Shown here one piece after another: positions 1 to 11,275 of a DNA stretch of 64,000 nucleotides. Below the pieces are notes generated by a model. The model worked only from the letters and a program-made list of their open reading frames with translations, was not told the DNA's origin and did not search any database. The position numbers and the translations under genes are program-made. Within the stretch, counting starts at the first letter, position 1, and the number at the start of each line of letters is the position of its first letter. The stretch is from Mixophyes australis (lineage: Eukaryota > Chordata > Amphibia > Anura > Limnodynastidae), in NCBI GenBank assembly GCA_036250195.1, contig JAVHZZ010000001.1, positions 378,077,407-378,141,406 on the forward strand, read 5' to 3'.

Positions 1-983
1 ATAAGTGAATCACCATATATAGAGTAGCTGTATGAGAAAATGTTTTAAAGTGGAATTTTTGAAGTCAGTAGAATTACCTGGAAAGTCATTACCATGAAAT
101 GTTTATGTACACGTTTATGGCTTCATTTACAGTATTGACAAATTTGCAATCGCAAAAGTGCACACTAGCAGTGCTAATACTGTTTTGTGGCGCCATGCTC
201 CTAGTTTAGCAGTTTTACGGGTAAGAACATGTATTGAAGGTCAAGAAGACTGTGCTTGTGGCGGTGCAAAAGCTTGCATTGTCTAATGGGAGGAGAGGTC
301 CTTGCTGGGGGCAGATTACGTGCATTACTTTTGCAACCATATACAAAACTGAGGTTTGGAGAAGGCACATTGAGGGTAATTTCTGGCTTTCCAACCTTTT
401 CCTATCTGTCTAATCTTATGCTTTTGGTGGGAAGCATTTTTCACCTTCTAGTTACACTTTGTGCAAAAGTGCGTTTCTAGGAAGACTGCAACCAATGTAA
501 TAAAAACACCAAAAGTCACACATGTAATAAATACAATGAGTAGAATACGATATAATAGTAGAGGTAAAATGAGTAGTATAGGTAAAAAAAAACAAAACAT
601 TATAAATGAATAATACTGTGGTAATTAACAACTCAGAATTTTGGGAGTTTTGCACATAGTAAACATATTAATAGAATTTGATGGGGCACTATGCTGGTAA
701 TGTGTCTCTAATCATGCCTTGATTTGTGCACTCTATGTAGACCAAAGTGCGCTACAATCACCATCATATGTCATTGAAAATTTGTTTGTCTTATAATACT
801 CATTTTGTTTATGTGTTAAGTTATAAATGTTCTGTGTACTGTTCAACTAGTAAAATATTGAAAAATGGTGATATTTTCTGGCACAAAAATGTTCAAGAAC
901 AATAGAACAATTCTTAGATTATACACATAATATACTATATAAGTATCAAATCTTAAAAATAAAAGTGTAAAATTAGACACATA
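1..983. other. AT-rich intergenic DNA, no gene seen
   Basis: No splice-bounded exon, recognisable domain or clear repeat boundary is visible. The short open frames here are of the length expected by chance in AT-rich DNA. Confidence 0.5.
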
Positions 984-1294
984 GGGCCTGAGTCATTAAG
1001 GCAAAAAAGGAGTAAATGTTCTCTGGAACAAACCATGTTTCAATACAAGGGGTGCAACTTAGTTAATTATTTTGCACATAAGTTAAATACTGGCTGTTTT
1101 TTCATCTAACACACAAATACTTAATAACTTTATTATTACACTGAAATTTAATGTTGATATAGGACATGCCATACTCCAGCTATAAATCTGTCCCCACATT
1201 TTAAATTTACCTCCCCCTCCATTGCAACATGGTTTTGCACAGGTGCAAATGGTACTCCTTTTTTATGCTTTACTCTCCTTAATGACTCAGGCCC
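984..1294. mobile_element. MITE with 18-bp terminal inverted repeats
   Basis: The left end reads GGGCCTGAGTCATTAAGG and the right end is its exact reverse complement, with looser pairing for another 15-20 bases inside. ATA lies directly outside both ends (981-983 and 1295-1297), a possible 3-bp target duplication. There is no coding capacity. Short duplication and end sequence suggest a PIF/Harbinger-type MITE; that class call is inference. Confidence 0.8.
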
Positions 1295-1297
1295 ATA

Positions 1298-3177
1298 ATG
1301 TAAAGGCAACATTTCCTTCAAAATAAAGGGCTGTTTTTTATTTAAATGTTAATAACTTGTCTATCAATGATTGATTCTAATGTAAGGCTGTTTTTTGCAT
1401 GCAATCTCTGCTATGTTTTGTCTTGCATTTAATAGTGTTTGTTTTTATGCACGTTGATCAGCATGCCCATCAACTTGTATTTACTTACTGGATGTGTTTT
1501 TATAAGGAAAGGGTAGCTCATCAGAGATTCTCTGAACAAGCTTGTTGGAAACTATATAAAATGCTGAATTAAACACGCACAGGTTAGTCTGGTGTAAAAG
1601 GAGTGGTTTAGATTCCAATCGTTTCCAGACAGAAAAGTGTAATATGCTCCATTGAGATACACAGCACTAAATGGGAAACACTGTTTCTCCGCCACACGTT
1701 AGGCGATTCAGAGTGCTTACACTATGAAACGCAAGTCGCTGTCTATCACCATGTAACTCTAGCCTCAGGCAAAATTCAAACAAATCCCAGAGTTCTACAA
1801 TTGTCAGTGGCTTCCATTCTGACACATAACACATAATGAGAAGCTGTTTCCATGTCACATCAGATGATTCAGACTAAAAAATGCTAGTATATTAGCTTTG
1901 TAAAAAAAAAAAAAAAAACTTCCATATTGCTGTAAAAGCAAGAAAACTTGATCGGTAACAGACCACAGAAGGAAGGAGTTCTTGCAGCTAAATAGTTAAT
2001 TAATACTGGTATATGTGATGTTAATTCTCACACTGCACTTATATACTTTTGATTTAACATCACTGTCCAAAAAGCAGATACTTCCTCCATTGTTAAAGTT
2101 ACAGCAATGTAATTTACAGCTGAATGACAGTTTAGTGGATAGCCTTCTTATGCAGGCACTATGCTCAATATCAGTTATTTCCTTCTCTGTGTGGAAATTT
2201 GGAATAATTTTTCCCAGGAAAACTTATTTACCTAGATACTCTATATGTGCATATGTATTCTAAAGTATAATGTACTCCATACTATAAATTATATAATACA
2301 TCCGCTTGGATTTCCATGTCCTGATTAAAAGCACTTAATTTATGGCCTTATGTCTTTATAAAGTTAAGGAAATCCAAGGGAATTCCGATAGCCTTATAAT
2401 TTGCCATAGAGGACACAATGTTATATGCTATAACTTTCTGGAATTATAACACTTTAAAGAAAACTAGAGCCATGAAAATATAAAAAAATTACAATTGTCA
2501 TCACTGAGGATTGAAGAACAGCAATGGTCTATGATTATTAAATGTCGGTGTTTATCTAAATGTGATTTTATTTTACAATATTAGCAAATTACATGACCTA
2601 ATATCTTCCATTCAGAAATGTAAGCTCATTCATTACACTTCTTGTGAAGAACTGAGGTTCTTTCCACTGTATCCTGTAGTAATCAGATTATATCCACAAT
2701 ACAGATTTATATCAGAAAATGTGCTAAAGGTTACAAAATAAATCCATCTTGTGAAAGAAGCACAACATGCTATGTGGTTGGAATACTTACAGCGTGAAAT
2801 GAACAGCACTGGGTATTCCCTGGGACAACTGTACTGTGTGGTGCCAGCAGCAATCTGACTGCGCTAAAAAGGTTGTGTAATTAGTCCTGTAGAGGTTGTT
2901 ATGGTGACATAATTTAGAAACATTCAGTGACACTGGGTTAAGAAGAGGTTGAACAATAGTGAATGTGAATACCTTTCTACAGAGGTCACTGACCTTTTTT
3001 AGTGCCAGATATTTCTTATTATAATCTGTTGACCGGAGAGAGGCAAAAAGTGTAATTGCTTATTTGCATGTGTTTACCCAGTATTAGTAGCCGTTAAGCC
3101 AGCTCTGAGAAATGTAATCACAACACTTATTATGTGTCTAAATACACCAAAAATGCATGTGTGTGTCTCTATATATT
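1298..3177. other. Intergenic DNA, no gene seen
   Basis: AT-rich sequence with a 16-base A run near 1903-1918. I see no exon, domain or repeat boundary that I can support. Confidence 0.45.
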
Positions 3178-4255
3178 TGGGCAAAAATATTGGCACCCTT
3201 GCAGTTTTTTTTTTTCTAATAATGCCCCATTTCTTCCCGAAAATTGCTCAAATTAAGTTTATTCTACCACGAAATCCTTAAATGAGTTGGGAAATTATTG
3301 GCACTATTTAGAAGTAGTTAGGAATATTTAGATTTCAAGCAGGTAATATCACTTTCACTTTTGAACTGAACTCACCTGTGGTGAGCAGCAGGTGCCTGCA
3401 ATATAAAAAAGACTCATTAAACAAGCTTGAATAGAGAGCATGACTCACTCTCCTGTTTTGTGTCACTGTGTACGTCAATGAGCATGGAGAAAAGAAAGCC
3501 AGAGAATTGTCTGAGGAGGTCAGAAAGAAGATTTTAGCCAAGAATCATCATCATCATCTATTTATATAGCGGCACTAATTCGGCAGTGATGTACAGAGAA
3601 CTCACTCACATCAGTCCCTGCCCCATTTGAGCTTACAATCTAAATACTCTAACATACATACACACAGACCGAGAGAGACTAAGGTCAATTTTTAATAGCA
3701 ACCAATTTACCTACTAGTATGTTTTTGGAGTGTGGGAGGAAACCGGAGCACCTGGAGGAAACCCACGCAAACACGGGGAGAACATACCAACTCCACACAG
3801 ATAAGGCCATGGTCAGGAATTGAACTTATGACCCCAGTGATGTGAGGCAGAAGTGCTAACCACTAAGCCACCGTGCTGCCCAAGAATGGACAATCTCAAG
3901 GATACAAATCATTTTGCAGAGACCTGGATCTTGATATTCCATTACATCCCTAGTTAATGTTATCAGGAGGTTTAAGACCCATGGCACCATAGCCAACCCC
4001 TCTGAAAATGGCCACAAGAGAAAACTTGATTGATGATTGCTGTGTAGGATTGTTTGAAAGGAGCAGAAAACACCTTGTCAAATATGTTGAAGTGTCAACT
4101 CAATATAAGAAGGTTATATGGTAGGAGTGTCTACTGCTGCAAGAGAGACATAATAAAGTCTAACTGAAGTTTGTGAAAACACAACTGAACAAGCCAAATT
4201 CCTTCTGGGAGAATATAGACAGATGAAACCAAGTTGGAGCATTTTGGTAAAGCAT
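3178..4255 (+). mobile_element. Decayed Tc1/mariner-like element, split by a SINE-like insertion
   Basis: The left end contains GGGCAAAAATATTGGCACCC, an end of the type seen in vertebrate Tc1-like elements. Fragments of a Tc1-type transposase are readable around 3480-3540 and 3885-4250, but stops and shifts break every frame. The element is interrupted at 3546-3879 by another repeat. The right inverted repeat is not recognisable, so the 3' limit is approximate. Confidence 0.6.
3546..3879 (+). mobile_element. SINE-like interspersed repeat with 8-bp target duplication
   Basis: The insert begins with CATCATCATC and ends in CCACCGTGCTGC. Its core contains the GTGGGAGGAAACCGGAGCAC block that recurs in fish and amphibian genomes. 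CCAAGAAT lies on both sides (3538-3545 and 3880-3887), so it inserted into the older Tc1-like element. A reverse-oriented fragment of the same family is at 61455-61545. No terminal inverted repeat is visible, and 8-bp duplications also fit hAT elements, so the class is uncertain. Confidence 0.75.
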
Positions 4256-5238
4256 ATTGTCATGTGCAAGCTAATTTTTAGGTATATAAATCTGCAAATA
4301 TGTGTTTGTGAATTAATTCCTAGAAATAGCGTGACATGGCTCAGAGGAGCTGTTTAAATGAATGTGTTTGTTTATTTTAAACTACCCAGAGGATGCTGGT
4401 AGATAAGAGCCTAGGTCTATTGTAGTCCCTTGTATCATTTATGGCAGATCGCAAACACCAAAGCCTTTGAAAATATCTCTTTCAGGACAGTGAAATCTAA
4501 CACCTCTCTGGGAAGCCTCAGACATGCCGACTTACCAAGGGCATGTGTGGTATGCAGATGAAGGGGAACTTATGACATGTTGTGTGGAGGTAAAATCATG
4601 CTTGTACGTCATACTGGTAATAAGTGGGGACAGGGTATTTAGTACCTGACTTAGAAGCTGTGTCCACAGGAGTCATAAAACCCTAATTTCCATTCACACA
4701 GACCTTAGTTCTGACATTACAGGAAGGGGGACTGTGGGGCCTGTTTTAAAAATGCACTGTGACTAACAAAATTGTTCACTTTTGGGAGTCAATCTGATCC
4801 TGAAGAGTGTCCCATTTTCTTGCTTCTCCCACCACCAGAAACTTTGATTATATACGAGTTATCAATTCTGTGTTTTATCCTTTTTATTGTATAAGAAACG
4901 ATTGCATTATATTTGTATGTAATTTTATTAACTGTTTTAAGCATTGTGGATGTAGTTTCCATATTAAATTACACTTAATAAGTTCAAGTCTCTGTGTTCT
5001 TACGAATTTACGTGACAGTTTGGGCAAAACACTACATAACTGAAAAGAGGAGAACATTGTGGTTAATGTTAACTCTCATTAAAGTAAATTGTGATAGATT
5101 AATTCTAAGGGAGAACCAAAGGCTTCTTAAATAAGAGTGTCAGCTCTTCATAAAAAAAACCTTGATGGTGGCATAGTTGGTATGGCAAAGCTAGTGTGTG
5201 GCATACATAGGGAAGGATTTAAACATTTTAGACAGACC
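4256..5238. other. Intergenic DNA, no gene seen
   Basis: No supported gene. The sequence has the mixed composition of old repeat remnants, and ATTAAA-type polyadenylation motifs near 4960 would fit an old LTR, but no paired ends or target duplication were found. Confidence 0.35.
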
Positions 5239-5243
5239 AGGTG

Positions 5244-5865
5244 TGTCACAACTATATGCGTACCTGCTATTGTTGGCGCAACTCGGAGGAGGTGCGGAAT
5301 CTAATGTGCCCCTGGTATTCACCAGGAACCCCCGCAAGGAAGTATGGACTCCGCTGCAGGGACACACAGGTCGCGGTCCTTCCACAAGTCAACAGCGAGA
5401 TACAAGGAGGTGTCAGACAGGCCGGGTTGGTAACGTTCTGGTAGTACAAGGTACACAAGGATATCCAGAAGAATGGTGAGACAAGCCAGGTTGGAAACGT
5501 TCAGATAGCGCAGTACAAAGGGAGAATCCAAATAGGGGAGGTCAAACGGTCCAGTTCAAAAGGTCACAGGCAGCACAGGAATAGTCAAGAACAATACGCT
5601 GGAGGCAGGAAGACCTGATACTCTGGCACTGATGAGGTCACAGGCAGTGCCTTATAAAGTATCAGGGGCCAATAGGAAACTTGATGGGCGGCAGCGCTAT
5701 TCCTGGCTGCCGCCGGGACTTGAGAGTAGCCTAGCAACAGGACGCGCATGCGCAGAAGGCTGCGCCGAGCGGCCGGAACTTCCGCGTCTGGTTGCTAGGC
5801 AACCAGGCGCACCGGGCACAGACACAGGCGGCCGTCCCGGGGAGACAGCGGGACGGCGCCTGACA
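5244..5865. mobile_element. Solo LTR of an LTR retrotransposon
   Basis: The 622-bp block starts TGTCA and ends TGACA, the short inverted TG...CA termini of LTRs. AGGTG lies exactly on both sides (5239-5243 and 5866-5870), a 5-bp target duplication typical of Ty3/Gypsy and several other LTR families. The second half (about 5680-5860) is very CpG-rich. No internal coding region flanks it, so it reads as the product of LTR-LTR recombination. Family and orientation are not determined. Confidence 0.8.
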
Positions 5866-5989
5866 AGGTGGTGGTTTTTGGTTAACTCTTTGTCACACAC
5901 GCATTACGCAGGCTCAGGTGAGTGTTGTTCGTGATACACATCATCCACAGAAAGCAAAATGAAAATAATATCTTCCCTACTGTCTAACA

Positions 5990-6490
5990 TGGAGGAGGTT
6001 CAGGGATGTTTTGGAGTTACTGGCAGGAGGGGAGAGGGGCCCTGCTCATGCGAGCTTACATCCTAAGGGAAGGTGGGCAAAAAGGCAACGAAAGGGAGGC
6101 AGTGATACAAGGGAGAAAAAGGGGCAGGGGAGAGGGGGGAGAACTGCAGAGTAGATGAGGGGTTAAGTGGATGGTTGGAAGGCTTTCAGGAACAGGTGAG
6201 TTCTGAGTGCCCGTTTGAATGAGCATAGATTGGGAGCGAGACGGATGGAGCGAGGGAGGTCATTCCAGTGCAGGGGGGCAGCTCGGGAGAAGTCTTGGAT
6301 TCTGAAGTGGGAAGAGGTAATTAGAGTGCAGGAGAGGCGACAGTCATTTGCCGAGCGCAGGGAGCGGGCAGGAGTGTGGATGGTGAGGAGGTTAGAGATG
6401 TAGGGGGCAGTAGACTGGGAGAGAGCTTTGTAAGTGGTAGTAAGGAGTTTAAAGAGGATTCTGTAGGGGAAAGGGAGCCAGTGTAAGGCA
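5990..6490 (-). repeat. Purine-rich interspersed repeat
   Basis: A G/A-rich block containing GCCCTGCTCATGCGAGCTTA resembles a widespread frog repeat read in reverse. It has no coding potential, and its open frame at 6215-6403 is compositional. The class is not resolved. Confidence 0.45.
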
Positions 6491-6491
6491 A

Positions 6492-6522
6492 TCCTGACAA
6501 GAGTTACTTACTCTTGTCAGGA
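6492..6522. repeat. Near-perfect palindrome at the outer LTR edge
   Basis: TCCTGACAAGAG at 6492-6503 is the exact reverse complement of CTCTTGTCAGGA at 6511-6522, with 7 bases between. The right half overlaps the start of the 6515 LTR. Two abutting LTR ends (CCTGACA and TGTCAGG) would produce it, but this is not proven. Confidence 0.6.
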
Positions 6523-6755
6523 CTGGGCTCTCCACATGTGACTTACCCATGGTTGCTGTGCATCAGTGCTTCAAGATCAGCTGTGTTTAATCTATGGTGC
6601 CTTCATTGGAACTTTTGCTTTATCAAGTCTCCACTGCTGCATTCAGTGCCTCTTCTACCTTCTACGGCTTCATTCATTGGACTTCTCTGCTTCACTATTG
6701 TAATTCCAAACTTCACTAGGAACCTCCTACACCTGCTGCACTCAACTACCAGCTA

Positions 6756-7016
6756 AACAGATCAGCTGTCTTCATTGTTGCTGTTTCTATTGAACTGTTG
6801 TTGTATCACTAAATCAACTACTGTTACCTGAGTTACTTTTTAAACGGATCGACTAAGTCCTCTTTACTGCTGTTTTCACTTAACTGTAGCTGTATCAGTA
6901 CTCAATTGCTGCCACCTGTGTTACCACTTAAAAGGATCAACCAAGCCTTTCATTATTGCTGTTTCTACTGAATTGTTGTTGCAATCCACTGTGGTTGCTT
7001 GAGTTACCATCTACAC
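6756..7016 (+). repeat. ~87-bp tandem repeats inside the LTR, left part
   Basis: Units share the pattern GGATCA, then GCTGTTTCTATTGAACTGTTG, then GAGTTACC...AAACGG. Phase marks recur near 6756, 6843 and 6931, a spacing of 87-88 bases. The array resumes at 25959. Confidence 0.65.
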
Positions 7017-7197
7017 CAGGGTTGTCCAACCATGCGGCCCAGCACGCCTGTAAATGTGGCCCAGGAGGAGTTTTGGTTGAGGCAAGGGGGCAGCACTGTT
7101 AATGGAAAAAAAAAAATCCTGCAAAAAAATAAATAAAAGAAAATACTTATCTTGCGGTCACACGGTCACGTCAGCTGGTACTCCGGCTCCCTCCCTT

Positions 7198-7201
7198 GTC
7201 T
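7198..7201. repeat. Target-site duplication of the retrovirus, left
   Basis: GTCT directly precedes the TG of the LTR and is repeated at 24868-24871. A 4-bp duplication is typical of gamma- and epsilon-type retroviral integration. Confidence 0.9.
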
Positions 7202-8040
7202 TGTTATGTGCGTATTGTCGCTAACCAATAACGATTGTCGAACCTTGATTTGTGTTTCCAACGCACAAAGATTTATTCGCAATAAGTGGAAAAAATATGC
7301 TCAAGCGAAGTAATAGTAAATACAGCCGTTACTTATCGCAGGCGCTCTGGATCCAGTGCAGTCATTCAATCCTGAAGTCTGGGGACAAGAAGTCTGCACT
7401 CTGGATCACAAGCTGCTGCTTATATACACAATCAAATACAGTAATACAATGAAGATGGTATGGCTTGCATCTATTGGTCCGGGTCTCAGGAATGTCCAAG
7501 GGGTCGTCAATCATTGGCTGGTTCATCCTAAGGAATCCAAAGGAGGGGGTCATCTCTGCAGGGGGTATGCTCTGCTCTTCCCACCAGAATTCCTTAGTCT
7601 TAAGTAGTTCATAATTCCCTATCATTCATAACTTGCGTATGCACTCTGCGATTCCCTCGCAGAGCGCACCAAACAGTAGGATATGTAACAAGGTTCATTA
7701 TGATACCACTCATGATGTTATTCCTTTAACCCGTTCTGTGTTTTTCACTAATATGCATGTAACTCTGATATAACATATAAATACTACTATATTTCGACAT
7801 AACTGACTATGTGTTGCAACTACCAATAATGTGTACTATTTTATAAGTATGCGTGTTTGTGCGAATGTATGGTAAAAGACCAATTACTGTTGCTGCCACG
7901 TGTAGTGGATGCGTACGCCCTTTCACGCCGTAGCGTGCCCTTGTACGTCGATGCGTACCGTACGCATCTTTTCAGACAAAGACAACCAAGTTTGCTAGAC
8001 TTTAATTGAAATGACTTTATCCAATTTGCTGACTTCGACA
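7202..8040 (-). repeat. 3' LTR of the endogenous retrovirus
   Basis: 839 bp with TG...CA ends. Read on the - strand it has TATATAAG (7419-7426) and AATAAA (7272-7277) in the order expected for promoter and polyadenylation signal. It differs from the other LTR near 7343 (C versus T) and 7738 (T versus A). I saw no length difference. Confidence 0.93.
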
Positions 8041-8054
8041 GTTCCACCCTTTGA
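8041..8054 (-). promoter_or_regulatory. Polypurine tract before the 3' LTR
   Basis: The - strand reads TCAAAGGGTGGAAC directly before the LTR. It is purine-rich and in the required position for plus-strand priming, although interrupted by T and C. Confidence 0.6.
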
Positions 8055-8069
8055 TAGTGTAATAAACTA

Positions 8070-9908
8070 TCACCCAATCACCGTTTCAAGTTCAGGATTA
8101 TACAATACTTCTTCACAGACCATGATCTCGGTATCTGGTACCACCCTTTCAGTCTCTTTCTCAGTGTTACTCCCATGAGACCGTTTTCCACACTTCAACA
8201 CAGTAGGAACACATTTGACAACTAAACCAATTGCTAAGATGACACCCAGTATAAGGAGAAGGAGCTTACCTACACTAGCAACCATTTCCTGTACCCACTC
8301 CCCCAGACCGGAGAACCATTTTGCTGGGTTCAACCATGAGAACCAACCCGCCACCTTTTCCCCGACCTCATATAACGAAGAATTATGGCTCTTTCGAAAT
8401 TCCCATTTCAGCTGCAAAATTTCATCCATCTTCCGGTCTATAACCTCTTTAGGGTCTTCCGTATTATTAGTAATGTACGTGCAACATTTGACACCGAACT
8501 GGGTGGCCAGGGTCACACAGTACCCACCAGTAATAGAGGTGAGATAATTTAGTACCAGTCTATGTTGCACCAACTCCTTCTTGTATGCTTGTAGCTCCCT
8601 TCCAGTATACCTGAAAGTGTCATCATACATCTCGGTGATATTATCTATTAATTTAGCTAGGTCTTGGATATATTTAAAGTTTAATGTTCCCCGAGCGGTC
8701 CTGGTGAGATCTAGAGCAACCATAACTTGGAAACCAGCAGTTTCACTAATCAATTTTGTAGCTATGGGTTCCTCACCAGGAATCATATTTCTCTTGCCAC
8801 GGTGTTCATACTGTGTGTGTATGTATGGTGGTGATGTAGTCTTGTGAATATCTACCATTTCTTCATGAGTAATAGTCATGATTTCAGGAACCAGTTTAGC
8901 TAAGAAACACAAGCCCTTGGAACTCGGAGTCACCCAGGAATAAGCTTTTCTCCCACAAACAAAATACACATCATCAGGGAGAACATAAGGAACAGTATGC
9001 CCATGAATTATATCACACAGAGTTTTGATAAAACTACCCATGCCTAGTGTCTCCATCTGCTCTAGACACGTGTCGGCATTAATGATATTTTCACATTTAT
9101 CTGTAGAGACTTTTCCAATAGATACCTTCTTATGTTTGGTTATACGCCCTAACTTGTGACTTCCATCAGCATTCCTGCCTAGTAGTGACCTTGTGAGTCT
9201 CTCTCTAAAATGAGTGTGGCGAGCCATTGTCTGATCTGATAGGTCAGCCTCCCAATTCTCCAGGCGCTTTGCATGAGATATGTTTAGGCACAGCAACGAT
9301 CTGCCTATGGAGTATTGTCGAAGCGTCAGACTAGGGGACCTAGTGTTATTGTACCTCCCTTCTATGGGCCTCCCACCCCTTAATTCGAGTACTTCGGATA
9401 TGTTTAGCGGGAATGGCACTAGTCCTATGTTATGCTGCCCTTGAGGCACGTGAGAGCACACCCAACACTCAGTTTGGTTTAGCACCTTACCCACCAGGGA
9501 GTGATAATCCTCCAAAGGATGCCCGCCTATATTCAGAGTACTGGGAGACTGGCATCGTTGGATGCATCTCTCGTCAACTAGGGAGTTGCAGAACTTGCAG
9601 ATACAATACTCATCAGACAATAGCCCCTCACACTGCCTCCGAGTTCCTGAGCTAGCAGACCTTTTCATAACCCCTGGACCAAGTTTGATAATGGGCTGCT
9701 CAGGATATCCTATTAACCTTTCTTCGGCCTCTATTTCATCCGTATCACTCCCAGAACTCTCCTCCGTCCTCCATCCTCCTTCACAAAAATAGAATGTCCT
9801 AGAAAAAGTAAAAACAAGGAAAATCCTGGAACAAAAGAAAAACAAAAACCGCCACTCCATCGCTGGAAAGATAGTTCTGAGGCAACGTCTCTGGTTCAGG
9901 TGTCTCAA
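8070..9908 (-). CDS. env: Envelope glycoprotein of the endogenous retrovirus
   Basis: An uninterrupted frame of 612 codons. A better start may be Met17 (codon at 9858-9860), which is followed by a strongly hydrophobic signal-peptide-like segment. The surface subunit has CWVC (9456-9467), the class I SU motif. A basic RGKR furin-type site (8790-8801) separates surface and transmembrane subunits. The transmembrane part has a GGYC...KCC cysteine cluster with wider spacing than the usual CX6CC, a Trp-rich membrane-proximal region and a membrane span (LLLLILGVILAIGLVV) before a ~45-aa tail. Env would be made from a spliced RNA; the splice sites are not identified. Confidence 0.88.
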   Translation of the reverse strand: MRHLNQRRCLRTIFPAMEWRFLFFFCSRIFLVFTFSRTFYFCEGGWRTEESSGSDTDEIEAEERLIGYPEQPIIKLGPGVMKRSASSGTRRQCEGLLSDEYCICKFCNSLVDERCIQRCQSPSTLNIGGHPLEDYHSLVGKVLNQTECWVCSHVPQGQHNIGLVPFPLNISEVLELRGGRPIEGRYNNTRSPSLTLRQYSIGRSLLCLNISHAKRLENWEADLSDQTMARHTHFRERLTRSLLGRNADGSHKLGRITKHKKVSIGKVSTDKCENIINADTCLEQMETLGMGSFIKTLCDIIHGHTVPYVLPDDVYFVCGRKAYSWVTPSSKGLCFLAKLVPEIMTITHEEMVDIHKTTSPPYIHTQYEHRGKRNMIPGEEPIATKLISETAGFQVMVALDLTRTARGTLNFKYIQDLAKLIDNITEMYDDTFRYTGRELQAYKKELVQHRLVLNYLTSITGGYCVTLATQFGVKCCTYITNNTEDPKEVIDRKMDEILQLKWEFRKSHNSSLYEVGEKVAGWFSWLNPAKWFSGLGEWVQEMVASVGKLLLLILGVILAIGLVVKCVPTVLKCGKRSHGSNTEKETERVVPDTEIMVCEEVLYNPELETVIG

Positions 9909-9917
9909 CTGCAGGCT

Positions 9918-11275
9918 TTAGGTCTCCCGGAACAGGCTCACAAGTGACAGCTCTATGTCGTCGGTCTGAGTCTTGTCTTGCACTTTCTCCGGATTATGGA
10001 CTCTCCTGCAGTGGGTGGAATGGACCCAAGTGTCTCTCTCTGCAACCTTCAGTGATGTAGTACTGGTCAGCAGCACTTGGTACGGGCCTTCCCAACGGTC
10101 TGTTAAACAACCTGAACGTAAGAAATTGCGGATCATAACATAGTCTCCAGGTTCAACATCATGACAGTTCGTCTCTGGCATACCAGGTGACAGCATTTTT
10201 AGTTTTTGTTGTTGTTGTTTCAGCTGTCTACTCATTCTTATAAGATATTGTACAGTCACTTCATTATTACACTTTAAGTCGTCTTGTGGACTCACGATCA
10301 AATGAGGTTGTCGTCCGAACAGTATCTCAAAGGGGGACAGATTAAGAGGAGGTCTAGGAGTGGTTCGAATGCTGTGGAGGACCAACGGCAAAGCCTCAGG
10401 CCATGCCAACCCAGTTTCAGCCATTATCTTATCTAGTTTGTTCTTGATAGTACCGTTTACTCTCTCCACCTTACCACTGGCTTGTGGTCGGTAAGGGGTG
10501 TGAAGTCTGCTACTGATTCCCATGAGTTTACACATATTTTGGAAGACATCACCAGTAAAATGGGTACCCCTATCACTTTCAATGATTCTAGGGATACCGA
10601 ACCTACACACAAAGTCTTGTACAATTTTCTTTGCAGTGAACACAGCAGTATTAGTGGCTGCCGGATATGCTTCTACCCAACCGGAAAACACATCAATACA
10701 CACTAACACATACTTTAGATTCCTGCACGGTGGTAGTTGGATATAGTCAATTTGTATTACCTGAAAAGGTCCGTCTGTAGGAGGGATGTGGGATGGCTCA
10801 GTTGGAATAGTTTTCCCAACATTTTTCCTCAAACAAGTAAGACATGACATTGCTTTCTTACCAGCTTGAGAGGAAAATCCAGGAGCACACCAGTATGCTC
10901 TCACCAGTTTGCACATACCTTCTTTACCCAGGTGAGTCAGGCCGTGTGCTGCTTCAGCCAGGCTTGGATAGTATGTTCGTGGAGCTACAGGCTTACCTTG
11001 TCCATCCCTCCAGAGTCCTGAGGACTCTTGACCACATCCCTTCGCCTTCCAGACCGCCTTCTCCTGCAGGGAACACAAATCTTGCATTTCAATTAATTTC
11101 TGCGTGTCTAATGTCTGAAAAACCATCATAGTCTCGGTCGATACAGTCATAGGTTGCCCTGCTGCCCATTTAGCAGCTTCGTCTGCCCTGTTGTTGCCCA
11201 ATGACACTGGGTCTTCTTCAAAGGTATGGGCTTTGCACTTTATGACGGCTACTGTTCTGGGTAACTGTATCGCTG
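9918..11275 (-). CDS. pol: Pol, 3' part: end of RNase H and integrase
   Basis: The segment resumes at the other side of the PLE with the last RNase H motif (NNRADEAAKWA). Integrase follows, with an HHCC zinc module (two His near THLGK, then CLTC), the DDE core (D in IQIDYIQL, D in ESDRGTHF, E in GKVERVNG) and the GPY/F module (RWEGPYQV). It stops 9 bases before the longest env frame. The open frame extends upstream to 11432, but that N-terminal part reads PLE DNA backwards and is not retroviral. No other lesion is seen. Confidence 0.9.
11262..11275. repeat. Target-site duplication of the PLE, left
   Basis: TAACTGTATCGCTG directly precedes the element and recurs at 19129-19142. Both copies are pol sequence, so the 14-base repeat records the insertion. 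Confidence 0.85.

Noticed and set aside
8070..9908. Domesticated (syncytin-like) host env gene
   Set aside because: The open frame is explained by the young age of the provirus; nothing in the window shows host use.
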